Assembly: GCF_033118175.1 (NCBI RefSeq)
Contig: NC_083688.1
Coordinates: forward strand, 7,647,001-7,711,000
Direction of reading: 5' to 3'
Length of the DNA: 64,000 nucleotides
Source of the DNA: Dama dama
Taxonomy: Eukaryota > Chordata > Mammalia > Artiodactyla > Cervidae
Below the pieces are notes generated by a model, which saw nothing but the letters and a program-made list of their open reading frames with translations, made no database searches and was not told the DNA's origin. A program made the position numbers and the translations under genes. Shown here one piece after another: positions 10,946 to 22,610 of the stretch (the stretch's first letter is position 1; every line of letters begins with the position of its first letter).

Positions 10946-11737
10946 CCCAAAACGGAGCAGGGGCGACGTGAGTGGTAAATGCCCATCACCCCCAACCCCA
11001 GCTCCTTGAAAGCCAGGCTGACCTACACTCCCAGGGCCTCTGGACTCTCCCCACCGCCACACCTGCCGAGCTCCTGGGGTCCATCAGCCACGGCAACAGG
11101 GCTCATATCGCATTGAAACAAAGATAATGGCAGAAACGAAGGCCCATGGGCTCAGCTCTGGGGGGCTGGGGGAGGCGTCAGGGACCCAGAGGTGGCGCTG
11201 GGGGCCCTTCCCGGGACAGGGCAGCCCTGCCAGGACCCTGACCCAACACCAGGCCGACTTACTCACTGGGTAGAACAGACACAAGGCTGTCTAAATGTTT
11301 TAATTTCTCTTAAAATCGGGAGTGGGGTGGGAATCCATTTTAGGGCACAAGCAAATCTCACTTCAGAACAAATAAAATGTTTAAAGCCCATGAAACTTTA
11401 TTACGCTGGAAACAGCCTGCAAAAACCACACCGCAGCCCTGACCACGTCTTCATTCATTCAACCGCATATCCTGGGCAGGGTACTTCCTGTTGGTTCTTA
11501 TTTGATCCTTATGATCTTGTCTGGTGGCACACACATCATTTTTCTCCCTGAGATGAGGAAGGTGAGGCTCCCGGAGGGTAAAGATGTTGCCCACAACTTA
11601 GATGTGACAGAGGTGGGGTTTAAATGCAGGCCCACCTGAGTCCAAATGCTTTTCTTCCCTAGATCACACCCTTTGCAAGTTCATCATCTTATTTGATTTA
11701 TAGCATAATGGTGGGATAATCAGTCCCACATTGGTTA

Positions 11738-11855
11738 TTTTTTTTTCGGCTACACCATTCAGCTTATGGGATCTTAGTTCCCTAATCAGGGATCAAACCC
11801 ACACCCTCAGCAGTGAAAGTGTGGAGTCCTCACCACTGGACTGCCAGGGAATTTT
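11738..11855 (-). mobile_element. CHR-type SINE, antisense
   Basis: 'gggatcttagttccctaatc', 'gggatcaaacccacaccctc', 'ccactggactgccagggaat'. Confidence 0.88.
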
Positions 11856-11881
11856 CAACCCCATTTTATTTTCTAAGGTGT

Positions 11882-12063
11882 TTTTTTTTTTAATGTGGAC
11901 CATTTTTAAAATCTTTATTGAACGTGTTACAATATTGCTTCTGTTTTATGTTCTGTTTTTTTGGCCACAAGGCATGAGGGATCTTAGCTTCTCTACCAGG
12001 GATCCGACCCACATCCCCCTGCATTGGAAGGTGGCCTGAACCACTGAACCGCCAGAGAAGTCA
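11882..12063 (-). mobile_element. CHR-type SINE, antisense, longer copy
   Basis: T-run at 11881-11891, 'tttttggccacaaggcatga', 'gggatcttagcttctctacc' and a reverse head ending 'ccactgaaccgccagagaag'. Confidence 0.85.
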
Positions 12064-13270
12064 TCCGACCCCACGTGAAAGCAGAGGAAACTGAGAAGGG
12101 GACCCCTTGCTCCCTGGGTCCTTTCCTCGTAGTCAGTGAGCGTGGGGAACCAGCCCCTCCTCCTCTGCCCCTCCCTACGGCCCCCTCCGGCCCAAAGCCC
12201 TTTCCTGCACCCCCCACGGTGCCCACCCCCTGCCCTCACTGCGGGCACCCTGTCCACGTGGCTCGCCTGCCCTTCTCCCCGCCTCCTTCCTCCTGTCCCG
12301 TTTCCCAGCCCACAGAGGAGCTGCCCACATCCCACCTCCTAGCAAAGCTGCCACCTGAGAGGGAGGGAGAGGAGAACGCGAAGGTTCAGATGCAAACCTG
12401 GGTCCCCCAGACAAACGCCCCTCTGTATCTCGGCGGTGGAGACTGGCTGCGGGCCAGCGCTCCCTGCGGGCGGGCGGCTTGAATGGCCGGGATTGTTCCC
12501 GCACCTCCTGTCCCTGTCGGCTGCCCAGCGCCTGCCAGGCTCCCCCCCCCACCGCACGGGCAGGAAAGGGGAGGGCCGTCCCTTCTGGAATGGAAGGTGT
12601 GGGAGGCAGGCGAGCCTTGGGGAGGGTGGGGGGTGGGTGGTGTGTCCTGAACCAAACTGGGGAGGCGGGAGAGTCACAGGAGGGAGGGAGCGTGAGAGGG
12701 AGGTCACCGTCCCAGCCCGCGCCCTTTGCAGGGGAACAGACTGAGGCGCAGACGGGACAGGTGACTTGCCCAAGGTCACACTGCGCGGCAGTAACAGAGG
12801 TAAGACTCGAACCCTGGACTCCTAACTTCCAGCCCAGGGCCCCTGGCCTCCCACGTCTGGCCTCACGGTTGGGGTTTGGGTGCTGAGCCTGCTGAACCGG
12901 TGAGGTTGTGAGCGCCATAGCCTGGGACTTGGAGACGCAAAGGAAGACTGTCACGTAACAGGCTCCACAGCACTCGGGTTCCTCTAGCTCTGTAGTCAAG
13001 GGCAGATGCTGCAGGCAGAGTTCATCCTCGACTCCTCCATGACAAAGACTCGAAGGTTGGCCAAGCCTTTGCCAAAGGTGGAGGAGAGACCGAGAATCAA
13101 AGGGAGACCGCTGAAAAGTCAACATCAGGGGTGACCTCAGATGACTGGATCTTGTAGGATGGCACTGGCCTGGGTTCTTAAATTAGAAGCAGTTAGCTGG
13201 GGGCACTGGGGGTCAGGGCGCCTGGTTCTGAAGAGACTTGGGTTTGGTTCTTCTCTGCACTCCCAAGCCC
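12064..13270. other. GC-rich region, no gene recognised
   Basis: High-GC, C-run-rich DNA at about 12100-12900 with relatively more CpG than its surroundings. A 316-codon minus-strand frame (12175-13125) and several overlapping frames are low-complexity Pro/Gly/Arg-rich and are judged compositional. About 12735-12830 ('gacaggtgacttgcccaagg') is an antisense MIR core. A promoter, enhancer or leader exon could sit here, but nothing decides it. Confidence 0.4.
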
Positions 13271-14270
13271 AGTTTTTTTTTTTCCTTAGGAGGTTCAGAG
13301 TGGCCTGCCCAGGGTAGACACAACTCAGTTACACCTCTGTGTTCTTGCTTCAGCAGGCGGCAGTGAGAAGGAACTCCGAAGCCTCGGTTGGTGTGTTTTA
13401 AGACGCAGCACAGCTACCAGGCGGGGTGGTTGAGGGCAGCGCTGCGGGGGGAACACTGGGCCAGGCGGGACCTCATTGCGCTCCCCGGCCGGGGTTCCTT
13501 TGGGTTGTCTTTGGCTCTTGCTGTTGTTGTTACTGACCTTGTCTTGGGTGAATCAGAAAGGCGTTCTGGAAAGAGTACCCAGTGAATGACCAACGCGCCC
13601 TCCCATCCGTGTGCCCCGGGCACCTCGCTGGCCCCTAGCTTTCCCATTTGTAAGGAGAGTTTTCAGAGTGGCTTCCACCAAACCAATGATCACAGGCACT
13701 GCCTCCTAGGATCACCGCAGAAGGTGTGGGGACCAGGGAAAGAAGCCTCGTGGGGAGAGGAGTGGAAGGGAGGAGCCTTTTGGAGGCGCTGAATTTTCCA
13801 TCATAAGTTCATCCCACAAACTCTCCAGCCAAGAGTGGATCTCCTTTCACTCTGGACAAACACATAGAAAATCGACCAGTTTCACTTTTTTCTTGGCTGG
13901 CAGAATTCTCCCGCACCTCCCTCCACCCCTTGGTCGGACTGGCTACCCACAGCATCACCCGGGCGCCCCCTGGTCCCTGGGTCCTTGGAGCGTCTCCTGC
14001 AGCTCACTCTTTCGCTTTCATGGGGCAAATTCTCCAGGAAAATGTGCATGGGGCGGGGCGGATTTTTTTGTGTGTGAAGCTTTTTGTGCCCCTAAATGTT
14101 GTTCTTCTACCCTTCCACTCCGTATTTAGTTTGGCATCTGTCCACTTCTAGGCTGGAGATAATCTTCCCTTAGAATTTTGGAGAGTTAGCTCAGAGCTTC
14201 AGGACTGCTGCTGTCAAATCCACGGACGTTCTGCTTTCATCTGAGTGTTGATCCTTTTCTGGATATTTGA
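13271..14270. other. Single-copy region, no gene recognised
   Basis: Mixed-composition DNA without recognisable exons. GC-rich patches occur near 13420-13500 and 13900-14050. No ruminant SINE is seen in this kilobase. Confidence 0.4.
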
Positions 14271-15148
14271 CCTTGTTTTTTTTTTTTTTTTATAATTGAT
14301 AGATGTGTGGGACATTCTCTTTACACCCCGTGTTCTGGGAGGTAATGATGACAAGCCCCGTTGTGCATCTTTTATATTCACTTTTCTGGTGAGTCCACCG
14401 TTTTCTTATTCTGAAAATTCAGGTCATTCATTTCTGGGAAATTTCCATGTATTCTTTGATAATTGCTTCCCCTTGATTTTTTTCCCACTTAATCACTTCT
14501 GGAATTCTTATCATTAGAATGTTGGACCTCCTGGAGTAATTTGTTTTTGCCTCTTTTATCTCTCAGTCTTTTTTGATTCCACTCTATGAGACATTTCCTC
14601 AACTGTCTTCAAATGCTTCTATTGAACTTTTACATTTCTTTTGTCATATTTTAAATTCCTAGCACTCTTTCTTGTTCTTGGAATATTCTTTTCTTATAGC
14701 ATTCTGTTCTTGTTTTATAAATATAGTATCTCATCTTTCCGAGGATGTTGAAGTTTTCTTCTGCCCTTTGCATTGTCTCCGTTTGGCGGGGAAGGGATGG
14801 ATTTGAACTGCAAATTCCTCTTTCCAGCCCCATTTCCTACCCTGGCTTTTAGTAGTATCAGCAGAATCTGGGGTTTCTTCTGTGCCTTCAGCTTTTGTTG
14901 GTTTCCCCAGTCTGCAGGTTTGAGCCTCAGTCTTTGCCAGGCTGCTAGTCACACTTAGCCTTCAGCTTTTCCAACTTTCAAACCTGGACTGGACTCTCTC
15001 CAAAGTGGTTGTCATCTCTCCTTTCCCTTTTGACCTCGTGGTGTCGTATGTCTGAATTCCTTTACTGCCATTTGTGGGGGGTAGGGTGAGTTTCAAGAGG
15101 AAGCAGAGATAATTATATTCCATTTGCTCTGGTTAACCAGAATTCCCT
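14271..15148. other. AT-rich, ancient-repeat-like block
   Basis: After a T-run at 14275-14291 the sequence ('gagacatttcctcaactgtc', 'atagcattctgttcttgttt') looks like an old interspersed repeat, but I cannot name the family. No gene. Confidence 0.35.
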
Positions 15149-15276
15149 CTTGCATTTTTTTTTTTTTTTTTGGTCTACATTGAGCTGCCTGCTGGATCCC
15201 CCATCAGGGATCGAACCCATGTTCCCTGCAGTGGAAGTACAAAGTCCTAACCACTAGACCACCAGAAAAGTCCCCC
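15149..15276 (-). mobile_element. CHR-type SINE, antisense
   Basis: T-run at about 15157-15173 followed by 'catcagggatcgaacccatg' and 'ctaaccactagaccaccaga'. Confidence 0.88.
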
Positions 15277-15749
15277 TCCTGCAATTTTTGAAAAACAAAG
15301 ATAGATCCTACAATTGTTTCTCCTAGGATGAAGCAAACCAGAGTTTGTCCTTCTTACCTGTTGTTTTCCTCTGGGCCCAGAGAAACCACCGCTGAGTCAC
15401 TGCAGAGCCTGAAAGCTGCTGTAAGAGGTAGAAGGCTCTGCTGCCTGTCTGGGGGATGGAATGCCCGGCTCACCCACCCCATGTGAGTTCTCTAACCTGT
15501 GAAGAGATGGGTAGGCTCATGGAGGGGCCAGGACATCCTTGCAAACCAGAGCTGGGCAGGGAGGGGGCTTATAAAACTAAAGACATTCTAAGCCCTTGGC
15601 AGGGAAGAGATTTGTCTGTTCAGGCAGGAACGGGCAGGGGAGGCTGGAGAGGATTGAATACAAACCTTTGGGTCTGACAGATTAGAGTCTGAATCCTATA
15701 TATTAGCTCCCTTAACAGGGAGGAGATTTGAAAAGGAAAAATTGAGAAT

Positions 15750-15950
15750 GAGACTTCCCCGGTGGGACTCCAAGCTTCCAATGCAGCGGGCCCGGGTTTA
15801 GACCCTCGTCAGGGAACTAGATACCACATGAAGCTAAGAGTTCACATGCTCCAACTCAAGACCCAGCATGCTGCGACAAAGATCAAAGGTCCTGAGTGCC
15901 ACAGCTAAGACCTGGTGTGACCAACCAAATAAGTAAAAAGAAAAGAAAAA
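15750..15950 (+). mobile_element. CHR-type SINE, sense
   Basis: 'gagacttccccggtgggact', 'gtcagggaactagataccac', 'gctaagacctggtgtgacca' and an A-rich tail to about 15950. Confidence 0.88.
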
Positions 15951-15969
15951 TTGAGAATGGTCACCAGTT

Positions 15970-16032
15970 AACTGGGCAAATTAATCCCACTGATGGGACC
16001 AAACTGGGCAAATAAATCCCACCAATGGGACC
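15970..16032 (+). repeat. 31-32-bp imperfect tandem duplication
   Basis: Units 15970-16000 and 16002-16032 both contain AACTGGGCAAAT and end in ATGGGACC, differing at a few positions. Confidence 0.85.
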
Positions 16033-16827
16033 GAATCCTGGCAGGCACAGGCTAGAGCAGGGTGGTCCTTCGGGATAGGGTGAACTGCAAGTGTATTTGT
16101 AGTTAGGCTGGGAGTAGGTGCTGAGATGTGAACTCAGCTCATGCAGCAGGGACAGAATCAGGCCTTCCCAGTTGCCTCTTGAGCCCGCTCCCCACGCCCC
16201 TGCCCTGCCTGCCCAGTGTCTCTAGGACCCCTTCTCTGCTCCTCTCACGGCAGCTCTCCCATACTACCTCCCAATGTACCTCGTACCTGCTACCCCTCGG
16301 CGTGTCTGATCGACCTCTGCATCTCCTGCAGCACCTGGCCTGTGAGATGTGTCAATTCAGGCAGGATGGGGCTGAGGAAACAGGTGTGAATTGACTACAG
16401 ACCTTGAAGTCCAACAGATATGGGTCCTGTCTATGAGGCTGAGTAATGGTCCCCTCAAAGATATCCGCATCCTGATCCCCAGGTGGCCAAAAAAAAATTC
16501 ATTAGCATCCCCTTAAATTCCTTAGTTCCCTTAGTTTCCTCTCCTTCCTGATCAGAATGTTGGGGTTGAATTATCTTCCTCTGACATATTTGCATAGAGC
16601 CATCAACTCTTTACCCTTGTGCCTTTTTTCCCTTGGGGACAATGGGACACCTGGAGATTTATATAGGAGCTCAGGTATATTTGAGGACCCTTGGAAGCTG
16701 GGCCCTTGGCTGGAGCCCAAAGACTGAGGGGTAAATGTAAGGCACAGGTCGCATTCCGGCTCTCAGTCAGTCTCAACCAGAACGCCCACTGGTCTCCTCC
16801 TCCCACTGACTCCTGGCACATCCTATG
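16033..16827. other. Single-copy region
   Basis: No gene or repeat is assigned. An A-run occurs at 16488-16495. Confidence 0.4.
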
Positions 16828-16919
16828 CCTCCCATTTGGCACCAGGCATAAGTCTGCCTTGTGACCACTTTCGTCTGGGATTTCTATCTGTAACTTTGTA
16901 CATGAAAATTAGACTTGCA
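16828..16919 (+). repeat. Inverted duplication, left arm (92 bp)
   Basis: Begins CCTCCCATTTGGCACCAGG. Its reverse complement recurs at 17274-17365 with a single visible difference (C versus T in the 'gtggtcacaagg' segment). The spacer is 354 bp and unrelated. Confidence 0.93.
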
Positions 16920-17273
16920 GGTCTTGGGTGGGAAGCTCCTTGAGGCATCTTTTCTATACAATGTGGGCCACAAAAATCAGAAACACAGGATGTTCAAGCC
17001 TGAAGTTGACAGGTGGGTAAATAAAACTTAATAGATGTGGTAGACCTGGAACCCAGACTTCCAGATCCACAGGCCACTGCCTTTTCCAAAGGACTTCAAT
17101 ATGATGTTAATCAGCCACCTCTCTGTGATCAAGGCTGGGCCAGGCATGAGGGGGATGATCCCCACTAACTGCTGATAGAAGGAGATTTTCTTAAAAGAAA
17201 TAGTTTCATCCTCTTTGTCTGAGCTGTAGAGACATGATCCCCATGGCCCCTCTTTGAATCGTCTCAGAGCTGA

Positions 17274-17365
17274 TGCAAGTCTAATTTTCATGTACAAAGT
17301 TACAGATAGAAATCCCAGACGAAAGTGGTCATAAGGCAGACTTATGCCTGGTGCCAAATGGGAGG
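17274..17365 (-). repeat. Inverted duplication, right arm (92 bp)
   Basis: Begins TGCAAGTCTAATTTTCATG and is the reverse complement of 16828-16919 apart from one base. Similarity stops abruptly at both arm ends. Confidence 0.93.
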
Positions 17366-17430
17366 TGGTGGGTGCTTGTTGAATGAATGACGGAAAGTGG
17401 ACAGAACAGGTGGGAGAATGACTGAGCACA

Positions 17431-17490
17431 GTGGGTGGGTGGGTGGGTGGATGAGTGGATGGGAGGATGGAAGAGTAGATGGATACATGG
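17431..17490 (+). repeat. TGGG/TGGA tetranucleotide repeat
   Basis: Runs of GTGGGTGGGTGGG grading into GGATGGATGAGTGGATG. Confidence 0.85.
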
Positions 17491-18538
17491 AACAAGAAAT
17501 GGGTGTCCTAATTTCTAAGAGCCAACTGCAAGGAACGTAGTCAGTATGTAATTGTGGCGGGGGGTGGGGGGGACTAAGTTCAAGGTAGTATGATGCCAGT
17601 TTAGCCCCCACCTTCGGGGGCTCTGACACACACAGGGACAGAGCCACGTACAGGCAGAGCAATTAGAGTGGGGGAGAGATGACATGGGACCCAATAGGAA
17701 TGGAGGGTGTAGGAGGGAGCCAGTCTGGATTCAGGCAGACTGGGATCACCATGTACTCAACAGAGCTTTTGGAGGTTCTTAGCTAAGGGTCCCATATGCA
17801 ATCTGCTGCCATGTCAAACCCCTCTGTAGAGTTCTCCCTGTTTTATTCCAGTCTCAACTACCTTCCAGGAAGGATTCCTGCCTTCCATCCTGAATTGTAC
17901 ACACCGTCTTCCCTCATCCAATATCTCCCGAGTCGATAGCTACAAAGAAAGATGAACTTTTGGAAAACACAGGTTCTTGAGATCAGCTATGAATGGCTGG
18001 TCCACACCCTAGAACCACAGGTGGAAAGGCCCTTAGAGATCATCCCCAAACTAGGCCATTTTGCAGGTGGGAAAATCAAGGTCTAGGGAAGATGATGACT
18101 TTCCAAAGTCTATGGCAAGTGAGTAATAAAAGGAAACCCATGTCTCCTGAGTCTTACCCCAGGTTAAGAATTCTTTAATGCTTTTTCCCTGCATACCCAG
18201 CAGCCCCCAGGCCCTACCAGTCCCATTAGGACTTTTGCCTGCTTGGGGTTGGTTTCACTCTTTCCTCTGTCTCTGCCCTCGGTGGAGATGGAGGAGAAGG
18301 TCAAAGTTCTGGATGTTCTGACGAGTCTCTCCTCGGATCCCCTTCTTGGGATATCAGCCTTCACAGTCTGGCTCCCTGACTGCTTTGTTCATACTTGAGC
18401 TCGACCAAGCACAGCAGACACTTGATCAGGTGGAGAACTGGGGGCTCCAAGAAGAGTAGGGGAAACAGGAGAGAAAAGAGAAAAGGAGCTAGGATGGACA
18501 TTCACTGATCACCCACCAGCCAGCAGGCACTTTGTTCA
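17491..18538. other. Single-copy region
   Basis: No gene recognised. 18060-18170 ('ggtgggaaaatcaaggtcta', 'aagtctatggcaagtgagta') may be an eroded antisense MIR. Confidence 0.4.
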
Positions 18539-18706
18539 ATGCTCAGGTGCTCGGTTCTGTCTGAGTCTTTGCAGCCATGGACTGCAGCACACCAGGTTTC
18601 CCTGTCCTTCACTGTCTCCTGGAGCTTGCTCAAACTCATGTCTGTGGAGTCAGCAATGCCATCCAACCAACTCATCCTCTGTCGCCCCCTTCTCCTCCTG
18701 CAGGCA
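18539..18706 (-). mobile_element. BovB 3'-end fragment, antisense
   Basis: 'atggactgcagcacaccagg', 'ttgctcaaactcatgtctgt' and 'catcctctgtcgccccctt' mark the reverse BovB 3' end. Confidence 0.85.
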
Positions 18707-19754
18707 CTGTGCTGGGCAGTTATAACATCTCATTTATTCTCAGAACCCCACAAGATAGGGAACGTTTTATAAATGAGACTGTTTTTCCTGTTTTATAAAT
18801 GAGACCACTGAAGCCTAGAGAGGTGGCTTGCAGAGCTGGTCAGCAGGGATCCCAAGATTAAAACCCAAGACTTCCTGACCCCAAAGCCCCTGCCAGGTCC
18901 CGAGCTCCCAGACCGTGTGCTTTGTCACAGTGACACCAAGAGTTCTCGAAGCACCAGCAGGAGCTGGAGTTTCTCTCCGAAGGACCCAATCAACAAGGTC
19001 AAGGCTAACAGGAATCAGTGCAAAGTCCTGCATGTAAGTTCAAAAAGACAACTGCACAAGAGTGTCCTGGGGGTCTGGTTACTAGACCACAGCTCATCAT
19101 AATATCATCACCATGCGTAATATAACTATCATTGCCTTCTAGTTCCAAAGGACTCTGAGTGTAGAAAGTCCTTTCATGTACTGATCGTAGGGCTTTGACT
19201 GACCATAAACAAGCACAAGATAAGTCAGGAAAAGGTGTCTCAACAGGGTGTGTGGAGCAGTGGGCTGTAGCTGCTTGAAAAGCTGGTAAGCTATTTGTTT
19301 GCATTAATCCAGTGTAATATCAATAGGTTTTGTGCCCAGTCCCTGTGCTAAATGTATCACATGTTTTATCTCATTTAATTCTCACATGACCCTGTGGAGT
19401 CTATAATTCTTGTTTTACGGATCAGAAAACTAAGAAGTGAAGAAAGTTGACCAAAGTCACGCAGCTAGTAAATAACTGAATTCAAGCTCAGATCTGATTA
19501 TTGTCAAGAAAAATGTCATTCTGGACAGTTCAGGTCCCCTTTGGAGTCAAGCATACGGTTTAGGGTATTTTATTTAAGGAAGACACTGACACATAAAGAA
19601 ACGAGGAACCTATTCATGAGGGATACTAAAGATGGTTTGAAGAAGCTGAGAATATTTATCCTGGAGAATAAAATCATCGGAGAACATATAGTTGCTGTTT
19701 TCAAGGGCAGAAAGCATCTCTACTTAGAAACATGTTGGATTCACAGGACATTTG
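18707..19754. other. Single-copy / ancient repeat region
   Basis: No gene. 19330-19490 ('atctcatttaattctcacat', 'aagtcacgcagctagtaaat') resembles an old antisense MIR/L2-like element. Confidence 0.45.
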
Positions 19755-19956
19755 TATGTGCTCAGTCATGTCTAACACTTTGCAACCCCATGGACTGTAA
19801 GTCACCGGGTTCCTCTGTCCATGGAATTTTCCAGGCAACAGTACTGGAGCAGGTAGCCATTTCCTATGCCAGGGGATCTATCAAACCCAGGGACTGAACC
19901 ACCCGTCCTGCACTGGCGGGCGAGTCTTTACCACTGAGCCACCTGGGAAGCCTGAC
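19755..19956 (-). mobile_element. Bov-tA-type SINE, antisense
   Basis: Reverse body 'gtgctcagtcatgtctaaca' through reverse head 'tttaccactgagccacctgg'. Confidence 0.9.
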
Positions 19957-20005
19957 AGGACATTTACCAATCATTTGTTGGTTAAGTTCAAACAGACATA
20001 CTATA

Positions 20006-20221
20006 GTGAAAGAAAGAAAGTGAAGTCGCTCAGTCGTGTCCGACTCTTTGCGACCCCATGGACTGTAGCCTACCAGGATCCTCAGTCCATGGGATTTTCC
20101 AGGCAAGAATACTGGAGTGGGTTGCCATTTCCTTCTCCAGGGGATCTTCCCGACCCAGGTATCGAATCCCGGTCGATATTGTAGGCAGACGCTTTACCGT
20201 CTGAGTCACCAAGGAAGTTCA
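20006..20221 (-). mobile_element. Bov-tA-type SINE, antisense, young
   Basis: Close to the remembered consensus: 'gtgaagtcgctcagtcgtgt', 'ccaggcaagaatactggagt', ending 'tttaccgtctgagtcaccaa'. Low divergence suggests a recent insertion. Confidence 0.93.
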
Positions 20222-20810
20222 AAGGGACATACTATAGCCAACTGCTATTGCCACCTACTGGTAGAAGGTAAAAATGACATGCTGATTTCAGCCACCATCA
20301 CTGTTCCATTCATAGAACCTTAACTTTTTGTACGTGGAAGGGCTTTTAAAAAGGTCCATTGTCATGTGTAAGAGGTAATGGGTTGCCTCTGTGGGAAAAG
20401 AATTAGGACCAATGGGTTAAAATCACAAGGGAAGAGATTTTGGTCCCAGAATGAAAGTTACTTTTCTGACAATTAAACCATCCCACTAACCTAAGGGACA
20501 GCTTGGGAGTAGTTAGGTTTTTGTCTGTGGAAGAAACCAAGTCATGCTAAATCTCCCCTCTCTCAGAGGAATGAGAGAAATCAATCCAGTGTCCTGGCAG
20601 GTCTCAGGCATTCATGGCTTCCCTATTCTGAGTTATAGTTGGCCATTTGGGTAGGGGTCTGCCAGGCTTGATAGCATATGGGTTTTCTTATCCAGGGAGG
20701 AATGTCTAGGCTAGGTCAGAGAGAAGAAGGATACTGTGGGGGCAGAGCAGAAGGGAGGGGGATATTCTGGACAGGTGGCAACATTGATCCTCGCGTTATG
20801 ACCTTATGGA

Positions 20811-21016
20811 CTTCCCTGGCTTATGGCTTAGACAGTGAGGCATCTGCCTAAAATGTGGGATACCCGGGTTCAGTCCCTGGGTCAGGAAGATCTGGAAAAG
20901 GAAATGGCAACCCACTCCAGTATTCTTGCCTGGAAAATTCCATGGACGGAGAAGCCTGGTGGGCTACAGTCCATGGGGTCACAAAGAGTCAGACACGACT
21001 GAGCGATTTTACTCAC
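20811..21016 (+). mobile_element. Bov-tA-type SINE, sense
   Basis: 'cttccctggcttatggctta' head variant, 'ggcaacccactccagtattc', 'gtcagacacgactgagcga'. Confidence 0.92.
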
Positions 21017-21359
21017 TATGACCTTATACTTGACCAAGGAACAGAGAAGGACGGTTCAGCGAGTAAATGGTCATGACTCTCCATCTCTTCCCAAAATGAC
21101 CTCTCACATGAGGCCATTTGTAAACAACCCAAGGAAACAACAGCTCCTTGTAGATTCTGTAAATGTGATTAAGGCTCTGCTGGAGACAGAGGTTCAGAGT
21201 ATAGGCAAGGTCAGGTACCAGTCTGGGTCAGGGTTAGATGAAGAGCTCTGGCCTCTCTCTTCCACAGCCTCTGAGGGTCTTCTCATCAAAGCCCTACATT
21301 GATTTGGCCCCCAGATGCTGGCCATTGCACCTTGTGCATTCTCTGGAGAACAGTCTAGT

Positions 21360-21607
21360 GAGAGTTTATGGAGAAGGGGCTGTGAAATTAGACAAACCCT
21401 AGTTTGAATCCTAGCATAGCTACATATTAGCCCTATGAAGTTAGATTGATATCTTCTCTGACCTGGGTCTCAGTTTCCCCATCTGTAGAATGGGCACAGT
21501 GACTGTATTCTAATCAGACAGATATGAGGATTCAATGAGACCTCTCACATAAATCACTGAGTACAGTGCCTGGGGCACATGGTATATTATTATTATTATT
21601 ATTAAAT
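21360..21607 (+). repeat. MIR-type SINE with (TTA)n tail
   Basis: MIR features 'tctcagtttccccatctgta' and 'agtacagtgcctggggcac', followed by a TTA microsatellite at about 21586-21604. Confidence 0.75.
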
Positions 21608-21897
21608 TAACCTCTGTCCATGAAGATCAGCCTCACCTCCCTGTACACCCCCCCATTTTCTGTGGCCATGGGCCCTGGTCATGGACATATTTGACACTGA
21701 CATCTCTCTGCTGGACCTCACTTGGTTAACAAGAATCACAGGGGCCCGACACATGAAAACACCCACACCCTTGGCTATCAACGCTCCACCACCCTCCCTC
21801 CCACCTTCTCTATGTGGTCGGAACAGAGATGTAATTGAGAGCCCTTGGCCCTTAGATGAGGCAAAATATGCTCTGGGATTGCTCATTCTTCTCCCAG

Positions 21898-22019
21898 AAA
21901 GAGGAGCAGCCGGGCCCTTCTGAAAGGGAGTCCCTCCTGGAACCCGGCACCCAGGAGGTCACCCTGAAGGACCTGCGGAGGAGCCTGTGCCCTGGCGGCC
22001 CTAGACAGCTCCGTTACTG
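21898..22019 (+). other. Candidate noncoding leader exon of NCMAP
   Basis: A 122-nt GC-rich segment is preceded by a good acceptor (pyrimidine tract and 'cattcttctcccag' ending at 21897) and followed by a strong donor GTGAGT at 22020-22025. It contains no ATG, so as leader it would not compete with the NCMAP start. Spliced to the acceptor at 25616-25618 it would give a leader ending in the 9 nt before the start codon. One frame is open throughout but would hit a TGA overlapping that ATG, so it cannot extend the protein. The NCMAP 5' leader exon is known to be noncoding, but whether it is this one is inference. It could also be an unrelated exon-like stretch. Confidence 0.35.
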
Positions 22020-22482
22020 GTGAGTGTTGTATCTGTGTGCATGTGTGCGGGTTCCTGTAGTGACTGGTCTTGAGCCCCCATCCCCACCCCGGGTGTGTAC
22101 CAGGGGCAGGTGATGCGGAGGGAAGGATACAGGCTTTGAAGTTTGCAGTTCTGGGTTCATTTGCCAAGCCTGCAGCATTCAGGCCATATGGAAAGTCTCA
22201 GGGTGCTCATGTGAAACAAGGGGAAAGGAAGACCTATTTTACATGGCATTTGCTAATTAAATCAGAGGATGGATAAAAAATATCTGGCACAAGGTCTTTG
22301 CACATGGCGGACACTCAGATGATGGCTTCGGTCAATTCTGTGCTTGTTGGTTTAACGGGGAATGAGTCCATGATAGAGTTTAGTTTATCTAGTGATTATG
22401 CCATGTCTCTCTCCTTAGGTGACCTTTGGTCAATGGCCACCTATTTGCCTCTTTTTTCTATTTTTAAAAGGAATTGTGGGTA
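22020..22482. other. Single-copy intron-like DNA
   Basis: Follows the candidate exon. No gene or clear repeat seen. Confidence 0.4.
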
Positions 22483-22610
22483 ACTCCCTAGCGGTCTAGT
22501 GGTTAGGACTCGGTGCTTTCACTGCCACGGGCCTGGGTTCAATCCCTGATTGGGGAACTTAGATCCTGCAAGCCACAAGGTGTAGCCAAAAAAAAAGAAA
22601 AAAAGAAGAA
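22483..22610 (+). mobile_element. CHR-type SINE, sense
   Basis: 'ctccctagcggtctagtggt', 'ggttcaatccctgattgggg', 'caaggtgtagcc' and a poly(A)/AG tail from 22588. AATTGTG on both sides may be its target-site duplication. Confidence 0.88.

Larger units (their letters stand above)
10131..11737. other. GC-rich single-copy region
   Basis: Open frames of up to 201 codons occur by composition and show no protein family signature. It contains a 23-bp perfect tandem repeat (10291-10336) and a MIR (about 10775-10945). No promoter can be assigned. Confidence 0.4.

Noticed and set aside
10404..11009. 201-codon plus-strand open frame
   Set aside because: Spans a MIR and low-complexity GC-rich sequence; no family signature and no support for splicing.
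12175..13125. 316-codon minus-strand open frame
   Set aside because: GC-rich DNA with Pro/Gly/Arg-heavy translation, overlapping frames on both strands, an antisense MIR inside it and no domain.
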